From positions 62,001-126,000 of the forward strand of contig JBDWTN010000006.1 of assembly GCA_039984955.1 (NCBI GenBank): a DNA stretch of 64,000 nucleotides. Reading direction: 5' to 3'. The stretch comes from Marinobacter alexandrii. Its GTDB lineage: Bacteria > Bacteroidota > Bacteroidia > Cytophagales > Cyclobacteriaceae. This document shows, piece by piece, positions 1 to 8,754 of this stretch (the stretch's first letter is position 1; each line of letters begins with the position of its first letter). The position numbers and the translations under genes are program-made. The notes below the pieces were generated by a model. That model was not told the origin of the DNA. It was given only the letters and a program-made list of their open reading frames with translations, and made no database searches.

Positions 1-1
1 G

Positions 2-814
2 AGCGTATATCATTTAAGTCTTCGACCAAAAGATGTATCGGATAAGATTATCGTAGTGGGTGATCCGGGAAGAGTGCATAGAGTTTCTCGTCACTTTGAT
101 TCGGTTGAATTTGAAATGAACAAGCGTGAGTTCATTACTCATACTGGAAAATACAAAGGAAAACGCCTCACTGTCATCAGCTCAGGGATGGGTACAGACA
201 ATGTGGAAATCCTTATGACCGAGTTGGATGCTTTGTTCAATATTGATCTGGTGCAAAGGGAACCCAAAGCACGTAGAAAAAAGCTTCAGATTATCCGTAT
301 AGGGACATCTGGCACCATTAGAGATGATATAAAGATAGGAAGCCATCTTGCTACGGAATATGCCATTGGGCTTGATACCATTATTCAATTCTATGAGTAT
401 AAACATCGAGGTATCGAAAAGCAGATCATCAAGAAGCTTCGTGAAGAACTTGACTTACATTATACGCCTTATTGTTTCAAAGGGTCTACTACCCTTTTCG
501 AAAAGTTCAAAGATTGTACAATCGCAGGGAATACAGTGACTTGTCCTGGATTCTACGCCCCTCAGGGAAGAGAAATACGTATGCCCATTCGATACAAAGA
601 CATCATTGAAAAGATGCAATATTTTCATGAAGAAGGTATCTGGTTAACAAACTTAGAAATGGAAACCGCGGGGTACTACGCTTTTGGTAAACTCCTAGGA
701 CATGAGATGTTGAGTTTAAATGCAATCATGGCCAACCGTATCAAAGGACAGTTTGTTAAAGATCCCAACAAGGTCATAGACGGACTCATTCAGAAAGTTC
801 TGGATCGAATCTAG
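2..814 (+). CDS. udp: Nucleoside phosphorylase, uridine phosphorylase-like (5' truncated)
   Basis: The reading frame is open from the first bases of the window, so the true start lies upstream; the GTG at 56 falls inside the conserved VVGDPGRV phosphate-binding segment and cannot be the start. The protein belongs to the PNP/UDP phosphorylase family, which cleaves nucleosides with phosphate to give a free base and ribose 1-phosphate in the cytoplasm for salvage. Family signs are the early GDPGRV motif, the RIGTSGTI segment in the middle, and the NLEMETAGYY substrate-binding motif near the C-terminus. The long insert and the single chain of about 270 residues fit the uridine phosphorylase branch found in Bacteroidota. 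Substrate preference (uridine versus purine) is inferred, not shown. Confidence 0.88.
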   Translation, partial: SVYHLSLRPKDVSDKIIVVGDPGRVHRVSRHFDSVEFEMNKREFITHTGKYKGKRLTVISSGMGTDNVEILMTELDALFNIDLVQREPKARRKKLQIIRIGTSGTIRDDIKIGSHLATEYAIGLDTIIQFYEYKHRGIEKQIIKKLREELDLHYTPYCFKGSTTLFEKFKDCTIAGNTVTCPGFYAPQGREIRMPIRYKDIIEKMQYFHEEGIWLTNLEMETAGYYAFGKLLGHEMLSLNAIMANRIKGQFVKDPNKVIDGLIQKVLDRI

Positions 815-980
815 CTTCTTTTATACGTTTTAGATCTTTTCTATTAAAGAATACTTATTCTTAGAACTACTCACAGCATTCGTCCCTTTAGTCGATTTTC
901 GCTCTATTTTCATCTACTTTATTATCATTTGCTAAAAAAATCAGCGATATTTATTCTATATCATCAATCTGCTGAATCTT

Positions 981-1457
981 ATGATGCCTTTTTTTAAGAA
1001 TTTTGCAATAATCTTGTTTTTGTTCGCTTGCCCTTTTTCATCCAATTCTCAAGAGTTTATCTCCGAGGATGAAATAACCATTAATATATTAAAGTGGTAC
1101 TACGATCAATATCCAAATGGGGAAACCATTTCATGGAGTAGTAGTAGTGTAAATAACGTGGATGTACTAAAAGTTAAGTTCAATTATAATGAAAACGAAT
1201 ATACCGCAACGTATAGTTTGAAAGGCAAACGCCTATCGGAGACAGTTAAAATCGAGAATATCCCTATCACTGTGACCAACTACTTGTATGATAATTATGC
1301 CAAGTTTAAAATCAAGTCTTTCTTAAAAAGAATAGACTTTAAAGCCAATGAAACTTCTTATGAGGTGGAAATTAAATCAAAAGAAGCTGGTCTTGAACGA
1401 ATTGTTTTCGATACAAACTTTCAAAGAGAGACAAATCAGGTTTTAACATCTAACTAG
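981..1457 (+). CDS. Secreted PepSY-like small protein
   Basis: A 158-residue protein with a signal peptide (hydrophobic residues about 5-20, cleavage near SNSQE). The mature part has two similar halves, each with a helix followed by strands and a pattern like YxxYPNGETISW ... YTATYSLKGKRL. This resembles the periplasmic PepSY-like (BLIP-like) domains common in Bacteroidota, which have no firmly known role. It stops 9 bases before the convergent gene at 1466, with no room for a separate terminator. Fold assignment is by eye and moderate; the function is unknown. Confidence 0.6.
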   Translation: MMPFFKNFAIILFLFACPFSSNSQEFISEDEITINILKWYYDQYPNGETISWSSSSVNNVDVLKVKFNYNENEYTATYSLKGKRLSETVKIENIPITVTNYLYDNYAKFKIKSFLKRIDFKANETSYEVEIKSKEAGLERIVFDTNFQRETNQVLTSN

Positions 1458-1465
1458 AATAACTA

Positions 1466-1732
1466 CTACTTGAATATAGTTTTGAAAGCACGTCGTATCT
1501 CTACCGCTGCTTCGTTTAAATGCATCTTTGCTTGTTCCCATTTCTCCCCAGATTGAGTATTCTGATCTTTGAAGTCTTTCTCAATCTTTTCCTTACGTAG
1601 TTTCAATTTCTTGATTCTTTCCTCCATCTCATCCGTCACCTTATTTCCTGTCCTTTTCGTCTCTGCGATAAGACCATCTATTTTCTTTCCTAGCTCTGCT
1701 AGTATATCCTCTACTTTTCGTTTCTCGCTCAT
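1466..1732 (-). CDS. Small charged helical protein
   Basis: An 88-residue protein, very rich in Lys and Glu, with heptad-like spacing over residues 5-55 that suggests a coiled coil. No signal peptide, cysteine or membrane segment is visible, so it should be cytoplasmic. It lies 24 bases downstream of the GH113-like gene on the same strand and is probably cotranscribed with it or read from a short promoter in between. I do not recognise a family. Confidence 0.6.
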   Translation of the reverse strand: MSEKRKVEDILAELGKKIDGLIAETKRTGNKVTDEMEERIKKLKLRKEKIEKDFKDQNTQSGEKWEQAKMHLNEAAVEIRRAFKTIFK

Positions 1733-1755
1733 AGATTATTAATTAGAACAGAAAT

Positions 1756-2766
1756 TTAATCGTTTTTTCCATACCACCTAGCAATCACCTCTTCCGCAGG
1801 TTTATTCTGTGGAGTCCACTCTGTTCCGCGCCAATTTCCATACTTTTCACTGAAGTGCCACTTCCATAAAAAGCCTCCTGCAAACCACTGCTCATCGCTT
1901 AGGGCCTGGTATGTAGCTTCATATGAATCTGCTTGAATTTGATGATTGGAATTACTTTCTGATTTATCAACCTCCCAATGTTTTCCCGCTGCTCCATTGG
2001 CGCTTTGAAAACCGTATTCCGTAAAAAGAATAGGTTTATTCCATTTCTTAGAAAATGATGACAGTTGATATTTTACTGGTTGCCATCCTAGTCTGATTTC
2101 TTCAACAGAGGGATTATCGCCTTCAGCCAAAGGAAAGTACGCATCTATGCCTATATAGTCCACTTCGCCCCACCAGGTAATATTCTCATAATTGTCCCAA
2201 TTAGATGCATATGTAATTTTGCCTGAATATATTTCTTTAGCCTCTTTTATCAGCCCCCTCCAAAAATCTGGTCTTTCTTTCGCGGGAGTTCGATACTCCG
2301 TACCAATACATAGAATTTCAACATTCATTGAATCCGCAACTTTCGCATAGTTCAAAATGTATGCTGAGAAATCCTGTTCCCATCTTTCCCAATCGTCTTC
2401 GCTACTCAATGTATAATCCCCTGTCCAGCCTTCTCCCATCACCCACACATGAGGCTTAAGCATCACCTTTAAATCATGTGATTTTGCATACTCGATCAGT
2501 TTGCACGATCCATCCGTTTGTTCCCCCCACCACTGTCGTGAATGATCAAAAGTAACGCTGGGCTGTCCAGAGCGCGAGAAACCGTATGGAATAACAGCAA
2601 CCCAACCTGCATTAATGCGCTTTACCTCTCCCATTTTATCTTGTGTTATCTCTCTTGGTGGGTTAACAAGGCTTACACCATTGATTAACCCTTCTTTTTC
2701 TGATGGCATCATCACCATTGCCAAACAGCCACAAATCAGAAGTATAGATAAAAGAAGTATGCGCAT
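1756..2766 (-). CDS. GH113-like glycoside hydrolase (TIM barrel), exported
   Basis: A 336-residue protein with a hydrophobic N-terminus (residues 1-20) containing ICGC at 11-14, a possible but imperfect lipobox. The mature part matches the glycoside hydrolase family 113 pattern (beta-mannanase-like TIM barrel): an early INAGWVAVIPYGF strand, KPHVWV, then CIGTEYR with candidate acid/base Glu157, and LFTEYGF with candidate nucleophile Glu250. Family enzymes retain configuration and cut mannan-type glycans. The enzyme would act in the periplasm or on the cell surface. Family placement is fairly firm from the two Glu motifs; the substrate is inferred. No other polysaccharide-utilisation genes are nearby. 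Confidence 0.75.
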   Translation of the reverse strand: MRILLLSILLICGCLAMVMMPSEKEGLINGVSLVNPPREITQDKMGEVKRINAGWVAVIPYGFSRSGQPSVTFDHSRQWWGEQTDGSCKLIEYAKSHDLKVMLKPHVWVMGEGWTGDYTLSSEDDWERWEQDFSAYILNYAKVADSMNVEILCIGTEYRTPAKERPDFWRGLIKEAKEIYSGKITYASNWDNYENITWWGEVDYIGIDAYFPLAEGDNPSVEEIRLGWQPVKYQLSSFSKKWNKPILFTEYGFQSANGAAGKHWEVDKSESNSNHQIQADSYEATYQALSDEQWFAGGFLWKWHFSEKYGNWRGTEWTPQNKPAEEVIARWYGKND

Positions 2767-2820
2767 AAGGAAAGATACTACAGGATCGCAAAATCGGTTT
2801 AATTTTTCTTGAATACAAGA

Positions 2821-5800
2821 TCAATTGCTCAACTTGCTTACCAGTTTCTGATACTTCTGTATCAGATTGGTATCCCTTAGCAAGGGAGCAGACTCTTGTA
2901 AGACAAGTAAGTCGTTTCTGGAAATGGCCTCAGCACTGGCTAACTGTAGACTCAATCGATCGTAATAATATAAAAAAACACGGTTGATAAGTTCTTCTGA
3001 TTCTTTTTCTCTTTTCAATAATAAAAAGACATGCCCCAACTGAACGTCTGCATATGAAGGTTTCAAATGCTCAAAATATAGTTTTTGATAGGCAAAATTC
3101 GCAAGCTCTTCTGCTCTCCTCCTATTGTCTTGCTCAAGATAGCTTCTGATTAATTGATTAAAGGCAAACTTGATCGGAGCGATCATCCGTGCCTCATAAT
3201 CTTCTTGATTAAAATAAATATCTTCATTCGCGAGATTAGAATAGTCAGCATTCTTCACTAAGTTTTCGTAAGATTTCTCCAGATTCATTTGAGTTCCTTC
3301 CGAGCTGGAACGATGAGGTGTCCATTTATAGATCATGCCCTCCTGACTCAAGTAAGGTTGTATGTCTATATTAATACTATTCATCGAAGTATAGTTGAAA
3401 TAAATAGGCCTATCCCATCCATTCGAATACAGCAGATCTAAGATTGCTAGCTCGTTTTTAGCTAGATAGTTCGCTTTCACGCTAAAATCAATGGGCCCTT
3501 TGGATGTGGTGAGACTAATCTGCTTTGAAGGCAAAAAATGATAATAATCTCCTGAGGCATTCTTAACTTTTAATTGAGGATTGTCAGCTTTCAAGGCGTC
3601 CATATACTTACCCCACGATATTGGTGAATTCATTACTTCGCGAATGTAAAGTGGTTCGTATGGACCGTATTGGTTTTCGTTGTACTTGAGAGTCAGGTTA
3701 AATGGTGGCGAATCATAGTATGCTCTACTCAGTTGATTAATGTACCAATCCGCATTGAAATAGCTTAAGACCATAACGCGTACATCTGTACGAAAATCCT
3801 CCACTTCTTGCAAGTACCAAAGTGGAAAGGTATCATTATCCGCTCCTGTAAATAACACCGCTCCTTCATCACAGCTGTTCAATACATTTCTTGCATGGTC
3901 AATTTGAAATGTTCTATTGGATCGATTATGATCATCCAAATTCTGATAAAACATCCAAGCTGGTACGCAAAAAGCAATGAACGCTGACAAGTAAACTACT
4001 TTCTTATTTTTGACAATGTGAGACAGACTCATAATGCCAAGCCCTATCCAAATACTAAAAGCCACGTACGATCCCACATAGATATAGTCCCTCTCTCGTG
4101 GCTCATTAGGTGTGCCATTTAAGTACATGACCAAAAGAACACCAGTAATCAGGAAGAATGACAATTGAGTCATAAACCCGTTTCGATCCTTCTTTGACTG
4201 GATGATGAAGCCTAGCAATCCCAATAAGATCGGTATCATAAAGTATTGATTATTGGCTCTATTATAATCAATCGCTGATCTATTCGCCAACCCTTTCCAG
4301 GGAGTCAACCACTCTGCATGTTGCACATCACTTGACCGCCCGGCAAAATTCCACATCATGTACCTACCATACATATGCCCCAGCTGATATTTCCACATAA
4401 AAGTGAGATTATCTCCAAAACGTGGCTTCTCACCTACTGACAAATTGGTCCATTTGCGATAGGTTTCCATATGATTGTGGTCATTACTGTATATCCTGGG
4501 AAGGATAGTCATTCGATCATCTTGATAATGATATGTTGAAATTTCTCCAACTTCCTCGTATCGTCCCTCATTGACGATATAGGATTTTGCTTTTGGTGAG
4601 ACTTCATCTATTTGCGCATCAAAATAGGGCCCATATAGCAAAGGGCGGCTAGGATATGACTCCCTATTCATATAAGGTTTAATCTTAGCTAAGTTACTCG
4701 GGCTGAATTCATTGATTGGAGGATGCTGTGCGGATCGAACAAAGAGCATGATATAAGGAGTAAATCCTGCAATCACAAGCATAGCAGATGTTACGACAAT
4801 TCTTGATACAGGAAACTTATTCCAGACTATAAAGGTGATTGACGCCACCAGCAAAGCCAGGAGAAATAATCCCGAATAAAAAGGGAAGTACCAATTGTTT
4901 ACCAGCAATAGATCTAGTCTAAAAATCCACTCAAAAAGATCTACAGCGACAACTTTGCTGATTATTAGAATAGAGGCTACCCCTAAACCAAATGAGATAG
5001 CAATAGATTTCCAATTGAAACTCATATTGCCTCGCCAGATTAAAAAACAAACGGGCAACACAAGAATACACATGGGGTGCACACAATAAGATAAACCTGT
5101 GAGATAAGAGAGAAGTTTTATCCTTTTTTGCTGATCTGTTTCACTGAGTTTGCTTCCCTCTTTAGAAAGCCATATGAGTAACATCATACAGAAGATCGAT
5201 GGACCATAGGTTTCCGCCTCTACTGCTGAAAACCAAAATGAATCTGAGAAAGCTAAGCACAATGCACCTCCAAAGCTCCCAGCAAATAACACCCTTTGAT
5301 TTTTAAACAGTTTGCCACCCAAATACCAGCTGATTAAAAAAGTGAATCCGACTGCTCCAGCGGAGAAAAAAGCGGACATGAGATTAACATACCAGGCAAC
5401 TCGAGTGACATCACCTAAAGCCAACATGGAAAACAACCTACCCATCAGCAAAGTCAGTGGGGTTCCTGGGGTGTGTGGTACTTGTAATTTGTAAGCCGCG
5501 GCTATCATCTCAGAGCAATCCCATAGAGAAGCTGTAGGCTCCAAAGTCAGCAAATAGGTAATGAAAGATGTAAAAAAAACTATTAGCAATCCAGCGTTCT
5601 GTAATGGTTCTTTTTTAAAATACGCAGGCCATTCGTCCATTGATCGAATACTCACCATTCCAAATACAGGAAGCAGGATACCCGTCATAAGCACGATCGA
5701 CCCAACTCCTAAAGTGAGCATACCAAAACCGTGAGGTTCAGGATCAAGAGCCATCATAAGTAGCGCTACGAGTTGTAGTGCAAACCCAATTATGAAATAA

Positions 5801-5835
5801 ATTCCTTTCCGATTGATTGCATTGATTTTCATCAA
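2821..5835 (-). CDS. DUF2723 polytopic membrane protein (protein O-mannosyltransferase-like)
   Basis: A 1,004-residue protein with a dozen or so hydrophobic segments in the first 640 residues and a soluble C-terminal part that ends in helical, TPR-like repeats (about 870-1000). The region LWDCSEMIAAAYKLQVPH followed by TPGTPL is the DUF2723 signature; the usual form is HPPGAP, so this copy varies slightly. The family is distantly related to PMT/GT-C glycosyltransferases that move lipid-linked sugars onto proteins or lipids outside the membrane. In Bacteroidota these proteins are near universal but their acceptor is not settled. It stands alone on the minus strand, divergent from the winged-helix gene at 5960. 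Confidence 0.85.
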   Translation of the reverse strand: MMKINAINRKGIYFIIGFALQLVALLMMALDPEPHGFGMLTLGVGSIVLMTGILLPVFGMVSIRSMDEWPAYFKKEPLQNAGLLIVFFTSFITYLLTLEPTASLWDCSEMIAAAYKLQVPHTPGTPLTLLMGRLFSMLALGDVTRVAWYVNLMSAFFSAGAVGFTFLISWYLGGKLFKNQRVLFAGSFGGALCLAFSDSFWFSAVEAETYGPSIFCMMLLIWLSKEGSKLSETDQQKRIKLLSYLTGLSYCVHPMCILVLPVCFLIWRGNMSFNWKSIAISFGLGVASILIISKVVAVDLFEWIFRLDLLLVNNWYFPFYSGLFLLALLVASITFIVWNKFPVSRIVVTSAMLVIAGFTPYIMLFVRSAQHPPINEFSPSNLAKIKPYMNRESYPSRPLLYGPYFDAQIDEVSPKAKSYIVNEGRYEEVGEISTYHYQDDRMTILPRIYSNDHNHMETYRKWTNLSVGEKPRFGDNLTFMWKYQLGHMYGRYMMWNFAGRSSDVQHAEWLTPWKGLANRSAIDYNRANNQYFMIPILLGLLGFIIQSKKDRNGFMTQLSFFLITGVLLVMYLNGTPNEPRERDYIYVGSYVAFSIWIGLGIMSLSHIVKNKKVVYLSAFIAFCVPAWMFYQNLDDHNRSNRTFQIDHARNVLNSCDEGAVLFTGADNDTFPLWYLQEVEDFRTDVRVMVLSYFNADWYINQLSRAYYDSPPFNLTLKYNENQYGPYEPLYIREVMNSPISWGKYMDALKADNPQLKVKNASGDYYHFLPSKQISLTTSKGPIDFSVKANYLAKNELAILDLLYSNGWDRPIYFNYTSMNSINIDIQPYLSQEGMIYKWTPHRSSSEGTQMNLEKSYENLVKNADYSNLANEDIYFNQEDYEARMIAPIKFAFNQLIRSYLEQDNRRRAEELANFAYQKLYFEHLKPSYADVQLGHVFLLLKREKESEELINRVFLYYYDRLSLQLASAEAISRNDLLVLQESAPLLRDTNLIQKYQKLVSKLSN

Positions 5836-5866
5836 ACAATCATATGTATTAGACCGACAGATGATG

Positions 5867-5947
5867 GTTAAACAGTATGAAGAAGTGTTAAATCCATGTT
5901 AAAATGATTGATAACCTTTCATTCTTTACGTACCAGAGTTATTTTTA
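5867..5947 (+). promoter_or_regulatory. Triple GTTAA direct-repeat operator and promoter for the tethered winged-helix gene
   Basis: GTTAAA occurs at 5867, 5887 and 5898, that is with steps of 20 and 11 bases. A TATTTTTA box (one mismatch to the Bacteroidota -7 consensus TAnnTTTG) begins at 5940, exactly 38 bases after the last base of the third GTTAA. The gene starts at 5960. The same geometry is found before the kinase gene (63548-63629) and the secreted-protein gene (61387-61468). Direct repeats about 10-11 bases apart are typical of OmpR-type winged-helix binding; the upstream position suggests activation. Confidence 0.6.
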
Positions 5948-5959
5948 AAATAAAATCCA

Positions 5960-6793
5960 TTGAAAAAGCGACTATTATTCGGGTGTATTATTCTCAGTTT
6001 ATTAGTGTGTGCTCAGATATATTGGTTTTCAAAAGCATATCACGCGAATGCTTCTGAGTTTGACCACACGGTATCCGTAGCACTCTACAATGTAGCTGAT
6101 ACCATGTCAGAGCAGGCTAGTGTCGAGAAAGTCTCGTCTAATTACTTTTATGTGACTACTAATAGTTCATTTTCTAGCAAGACGATTGACACCTTAATCC
6201 AAAAGGAATTTTCTGCTCGAAATCTATCTCTTGACTATGAGATAGGGGTGTATAATGCCAAAGATGATTCGTTAGTTCACGGTAAATATGTAAAAGCAGA
6301 CCTTCCTGCACAGATCAAAAACGATTATCAAGAATCAGATGAAGTCATTAAAAATTTCGCCGTGTTGTTCCCAACTCGGAAAAGTTTCTTGGTGAGTCAA
6401 ATGGATGTTTGGGTTCTGGTTACACTCGTACTTGTTCTTATCTTTTCATCTTATTTTCCATCTTTTTTCTCTTCAAAAAATAGTACTCAAATTCGATTAG
6501 GTAAAACTTGTCTGGACTTTCATAATCAACAGTTAAAAGTGAACGACCTCTCCTATCGACTTACTTATAAGGAAAATAAAATTCTCCAGTTGTTTTTTGA
6601 GAATCCTAATGAGGTAATTGAACGAGAAGTTTTTTTGGAGCGTGTATGGCAAAGAGATGGCTTTTTTACAGCTCGAAGTATGGACGTCTTCATATCAAAA
6701 ATCAGAAAATATCTAAGCAATGACCAATCTATCAAGATTGAGAATCTTCGATCTATAGGATATCGTCTGCATGTATCACGTCGAAAAAAGTAG
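5960..6793 (+). CDS. Membrane-tethered winged-helix regulator with kinase-like sensor half
   Basis: A 277-residue one-component regulator. TM1 is at residues 4-22, an extracytoplasmic sensor at about 23-148, TM2 at 149-166, and an OmpR/PhoB-type winged helix at about 176-275 in the cytoplasm. The N-terminal half has the layout of a histidine kinase sensor, but the dimerisation, ATPase and receiver domains are absent, so signalling would pass directly through the membrane. The recognition region RSMDVFISKIRKYL is 11/14 identical to that of the response regulator at 61464. The start is TTG at 5960; TM1 follows at once and no better ATG is present. It is followed after 97 bases by a membrane AraC regulator. 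Function is inferred from architecture; the stimulus is unknown. Confidence 0.8.
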   Translation: MKKRLLFGCIILSLLVCAQIYWFSKAYHANASEFDHTVSVALYNVADTMSEQASVEKVSSNYFYVTTNSSFSSKTIDTLIQKEFSARNLSLDYEIGVYNAKDDSLVHGKYVKADLPAQIKNDYQESDEVIKNFAVLFPTRKSFLVSQMDVWVLVTLVLVLIFSSYFPSFFSSKNSTQIRLGKTCLDFHNQQLKVNDLSYRLTYKENKILQLFFENPNEVIEREVFLERVWQRDGFFTARSMDVFISKIRKYLSNDQSIKIENLRSIGYRLHVSRRKK

Positions 6794-6800
6794 AATACAT

Positions 6801-6840
6801 TGGGTATTAAATTCTACCGTACTGGGAACACAAATACCCA
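6801..6840. promoter_or_regulatory. 8-base inverted repeat TGGGTATT / AATACCCA
   Basis: TGGGTATT at 6801-6808 and AATACCCA at 6833-6840 are perfect inverted copies 24 bases apart, just after the stop of the winged-helix gene and before the AraC gene. It could be an operator for the AraC regulator or a weak hairpin. There is no T-run, so a terminator is less likely. Confidence 0.3.
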
Positions 6841-6857
6841 TTAAGTAAGTACATCCG

Positions 6858-6899
6858 TGGTTCCTGTTGTTATTATCTTAAATTCCTGACATGGAACCA
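6858..6899. promoter_or_regulatory. 7-base inverted repeat spanning the AraC gene start
   Basis: TGGTTCC (6858-6864) and GGAACCA (6893-6899) pair across the ribosome-binding region; the second arm lies inside codons 1-3 of the gene starting at 6891. A transcript hairpin here would cover the start codon, or the pair may be a protein site. Short enough to be chance. Confidence 0.25.
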
Positions 6900-7931
6900 T
6901 CACTGAATACCTGGACCATTATCTTCTTGATAGCTGCTACACAAGGCGTATTTCTCAGTGTCATGCTATTCTTTAGGAAGTCAGGTGCAAACAAGATACT
7001 GGGTGGATTAATCTTGGGATTTAGTCTTTGCCTTCTATTCTATGTTGCTTACTGGACCGGGTATTTCAGATTACTCCCCTGGCGCGTCTCGGCTATTCAA
7101 GGTCTAACTTTTATGTTTGGGCCACTCGCTTATTTCTATTTACGTTCGGATCGAAAAAAGCTTTTCTTTAATTACTGGCACTTTCTCCCTTTTGTTTTAT
7201 ACACAGTATACTTTGCCTCAGATGTACCACCTCGAATTATTCCAAGGCACTTCTTAGCAATAATTCAAGTTTCTCATCTTTTGATCTATTCAAGCATACT
7301 CTTTTATTGGCTCTCTCGAAACAAAGGGTATAGCAATGGTGCATTGAAGAGATATACATGGCAAAACAAAGTAGCGTGGGCATTCATGAGCTATTCTCTT
7401 AGTTTTCTACTTTATTATGTACTCGTCTGGACTGGACTTTTAAAGGTCGAGTATGATTATGTGATTTCTTTAGCATCCTCTTTCTTCATTTACTTTATTG
7501 GGTACCATGGCTTTCAAAAACAAGAAGTATTAAAAATGAATGAGGGTAGAAACTATGACAAGTCCTCCCTAAGTCCATCTGCAAGTCATTCTATTATGAA
7601 AAAACTGAAAGCATTGATGGAAGACGAAAAGCCCTACTTAAAAAACTCTCTTAGATTAAATGACATTGCAGATCAACTGCAGATACTTCCACACCATATA
7701 TCTCAGGTCATTAATGAAATAGAGGAAAAAAACTTTTCAGACTATATAAACAAGTACAGGATTGAAGAGGCAAAAAAACTCCTAATTGAATCTAACTATA
7801 AAGTCCTTCATGTGGCATTCGATTCAGGCTTCAATAATAAAGCTTCCTTCAATAATGCTTTCAAGAAAACAACCGGTGTAACCCCAAGTAAGTACCGTGA
7901 ATCCTCTATGGAGCATTACTCAAATGAGTAA
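6891..7931 (+). CDS. AraC-family regulator with N-terminal multi-pass membrane domain
   Basis: A 346-residue protein with about seven hydrophobic segments in residues 8-210, then a linker and an AraC/XylS DNA-binding domain at roughly 240-340 (two helix-turn-helix motifs; the second contains FNNKASFNNAFKKTTGVTPSKY, split here over the motif SGFNNKASFN and the typical GVTPSKYR end). Such 7TM-AraC fusions are common in Bacteroidota and are thought to sense a membrane or external signal. A paralog begins at 63692, where the first 100 residues share the layout QGxxLSxxLFFRK ... GPLAYxYL. Both copies sit beside a winged-helix signalling gene. Target genes are unknown; the two secreted proteins downstream are candidates. 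Confidence 0.85.
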   Translation: MEPSLNTWTIIFLIAATQGVFLSVMLFFRKSGANKILGGLILGFSLCLLFYVAYWTGYFRLLPWRVSAIQGLTFMFGPLAYFYLRSDRKKLFFNYWHFLPFVLYTVYFASDVPPRIIPRHFLAIIQVSHLLIYSSILFYWLSRNKGYSNGALKRYTWQNKVAWAFMSYSLSFLLYYVLVWTGLLKVEYDYVISLASSFFIYFIGYHGFQKQEVLKMNEGRNYDKSSLSPSASHSIMKKLKALMEDEKPYLKNSLRLNDIADQLQILPHHISQVINEIEEKNFSDYINKYRIEEAKKLLIESNYKVLHVAFDSGFNNKASFNNAFKKTTGVTPSKYRESSMEHYSNE

Positions 7932-8004
7932 AATATTATAAGAGTAGACCTTTTACTTATTTGATGTGGGTAGTTTGGATATCAGAAACAAAATATTCAT
8001 TCTG

Positions 8005-8745
8005 ATGATCCCAAGATTAACTATAGCTATTTTTTCGTTTCAAATGCTTTGCCTTGCATTTACGCAACAAACTGATAGATCCATTCTCACTGAGAGAAAT
8101 TTGGTTGATGGATCTTTTATAAAAGATTACACTAACAAGTGGAAGGTGACCTATGTAGCTAATGATGGCAAAGAAACACCAAACAAAGTATGGACTGATT
8201 ACGGACAAATTATTGAGCTCAATGGAAAGATATATTTTCATCGAATTCAAGACTTGTATGATCCAAAAATGAATCTTCAGGAAACCTGGATCAATATGGT
8301 TGAATATCCTTCTTTGAGGCCAGTAAGCTTTTCCAGAACTACTCCAACCGGCCAATTCACATTCATCCAATTTGATGGGAATAAGGTTAATAGCATATCG
8401 AACTTTCAATCAGAAAGTTTAACCCCTTCTGGCACAAATGTCGAGTTAGTTGAAAGTGCATATGATTGGAATCTATATGGAATGCTACTAGTGGCACTTC
8501 CTTTTGAAGAAGGTCTTACTTCTAAACTCCCCTTTTATTCAACTCAAACAGGAGCTCTGGATTGGTTAATCACGACTGTAGAGGGTCAGGAAAGTCTAGT
8601 ACTATCAAATGAGGAGATTGTAACAACCTGGAAGTTATCAACTAATCAAAACCTTACTTTTTGGCTCACAAAATCAGCTCCCTATGTACATCGATTGGAA
8701 CTTGAATTACAAAACAATGCAAAGCTCATCTGGGAAACTCTATAA
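8005..8745 (+). CDS. Secreted protein of unknown function
   Basis: I place the start at ATG 8005 rather than the in-frame GTG at 7966, because it puts a clean signal peptide (MIPRLTIAIFSFQMLCLAF, cleavage near TQQ) at the N-terminus; this gives 246 residues. The mature part is beta-rich with no recognised catalytic motif: it asks after a segment like GQIIELNGKIYFHRIQD, and the overall pattern recalls DUF3108-type periplasmic proteins, but I cannot assign it. It is separated from the next gene by 9 bases, so the two are probably cotranscribed. Confidence 0.6.
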   Translation: MIPRLTIAIFSFQMLCLAFTQQTDRSILTERNLVDGSFIKDYTNKWKVTYVANDGKETPNKVWTDYGQIIELNGKIYFHRIQDLYDPKMNLQETWINMVEYPSLRPVSFSRTTPTGQFTFIQFDGNKVNSISNFQSESLTPSGTNVELVESAYDWNLYGMLLVALPFEEGLTSKLPFYSTQTGALDWLITTVEGQESLVLSNEEIVTTWKLSTNQNLTFWLTKSAPYVHRLELELQNNAKLIWETL

Positions 8746-8754
8746 AATTTGATC

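Noticed and set aside
847-862. A small hairpin AAGAAT-ACTT-ATTCTT after the first gene
   Set aside because: The stem is AT-rich and short and no T-run follows, so it is not a convincing terminator.
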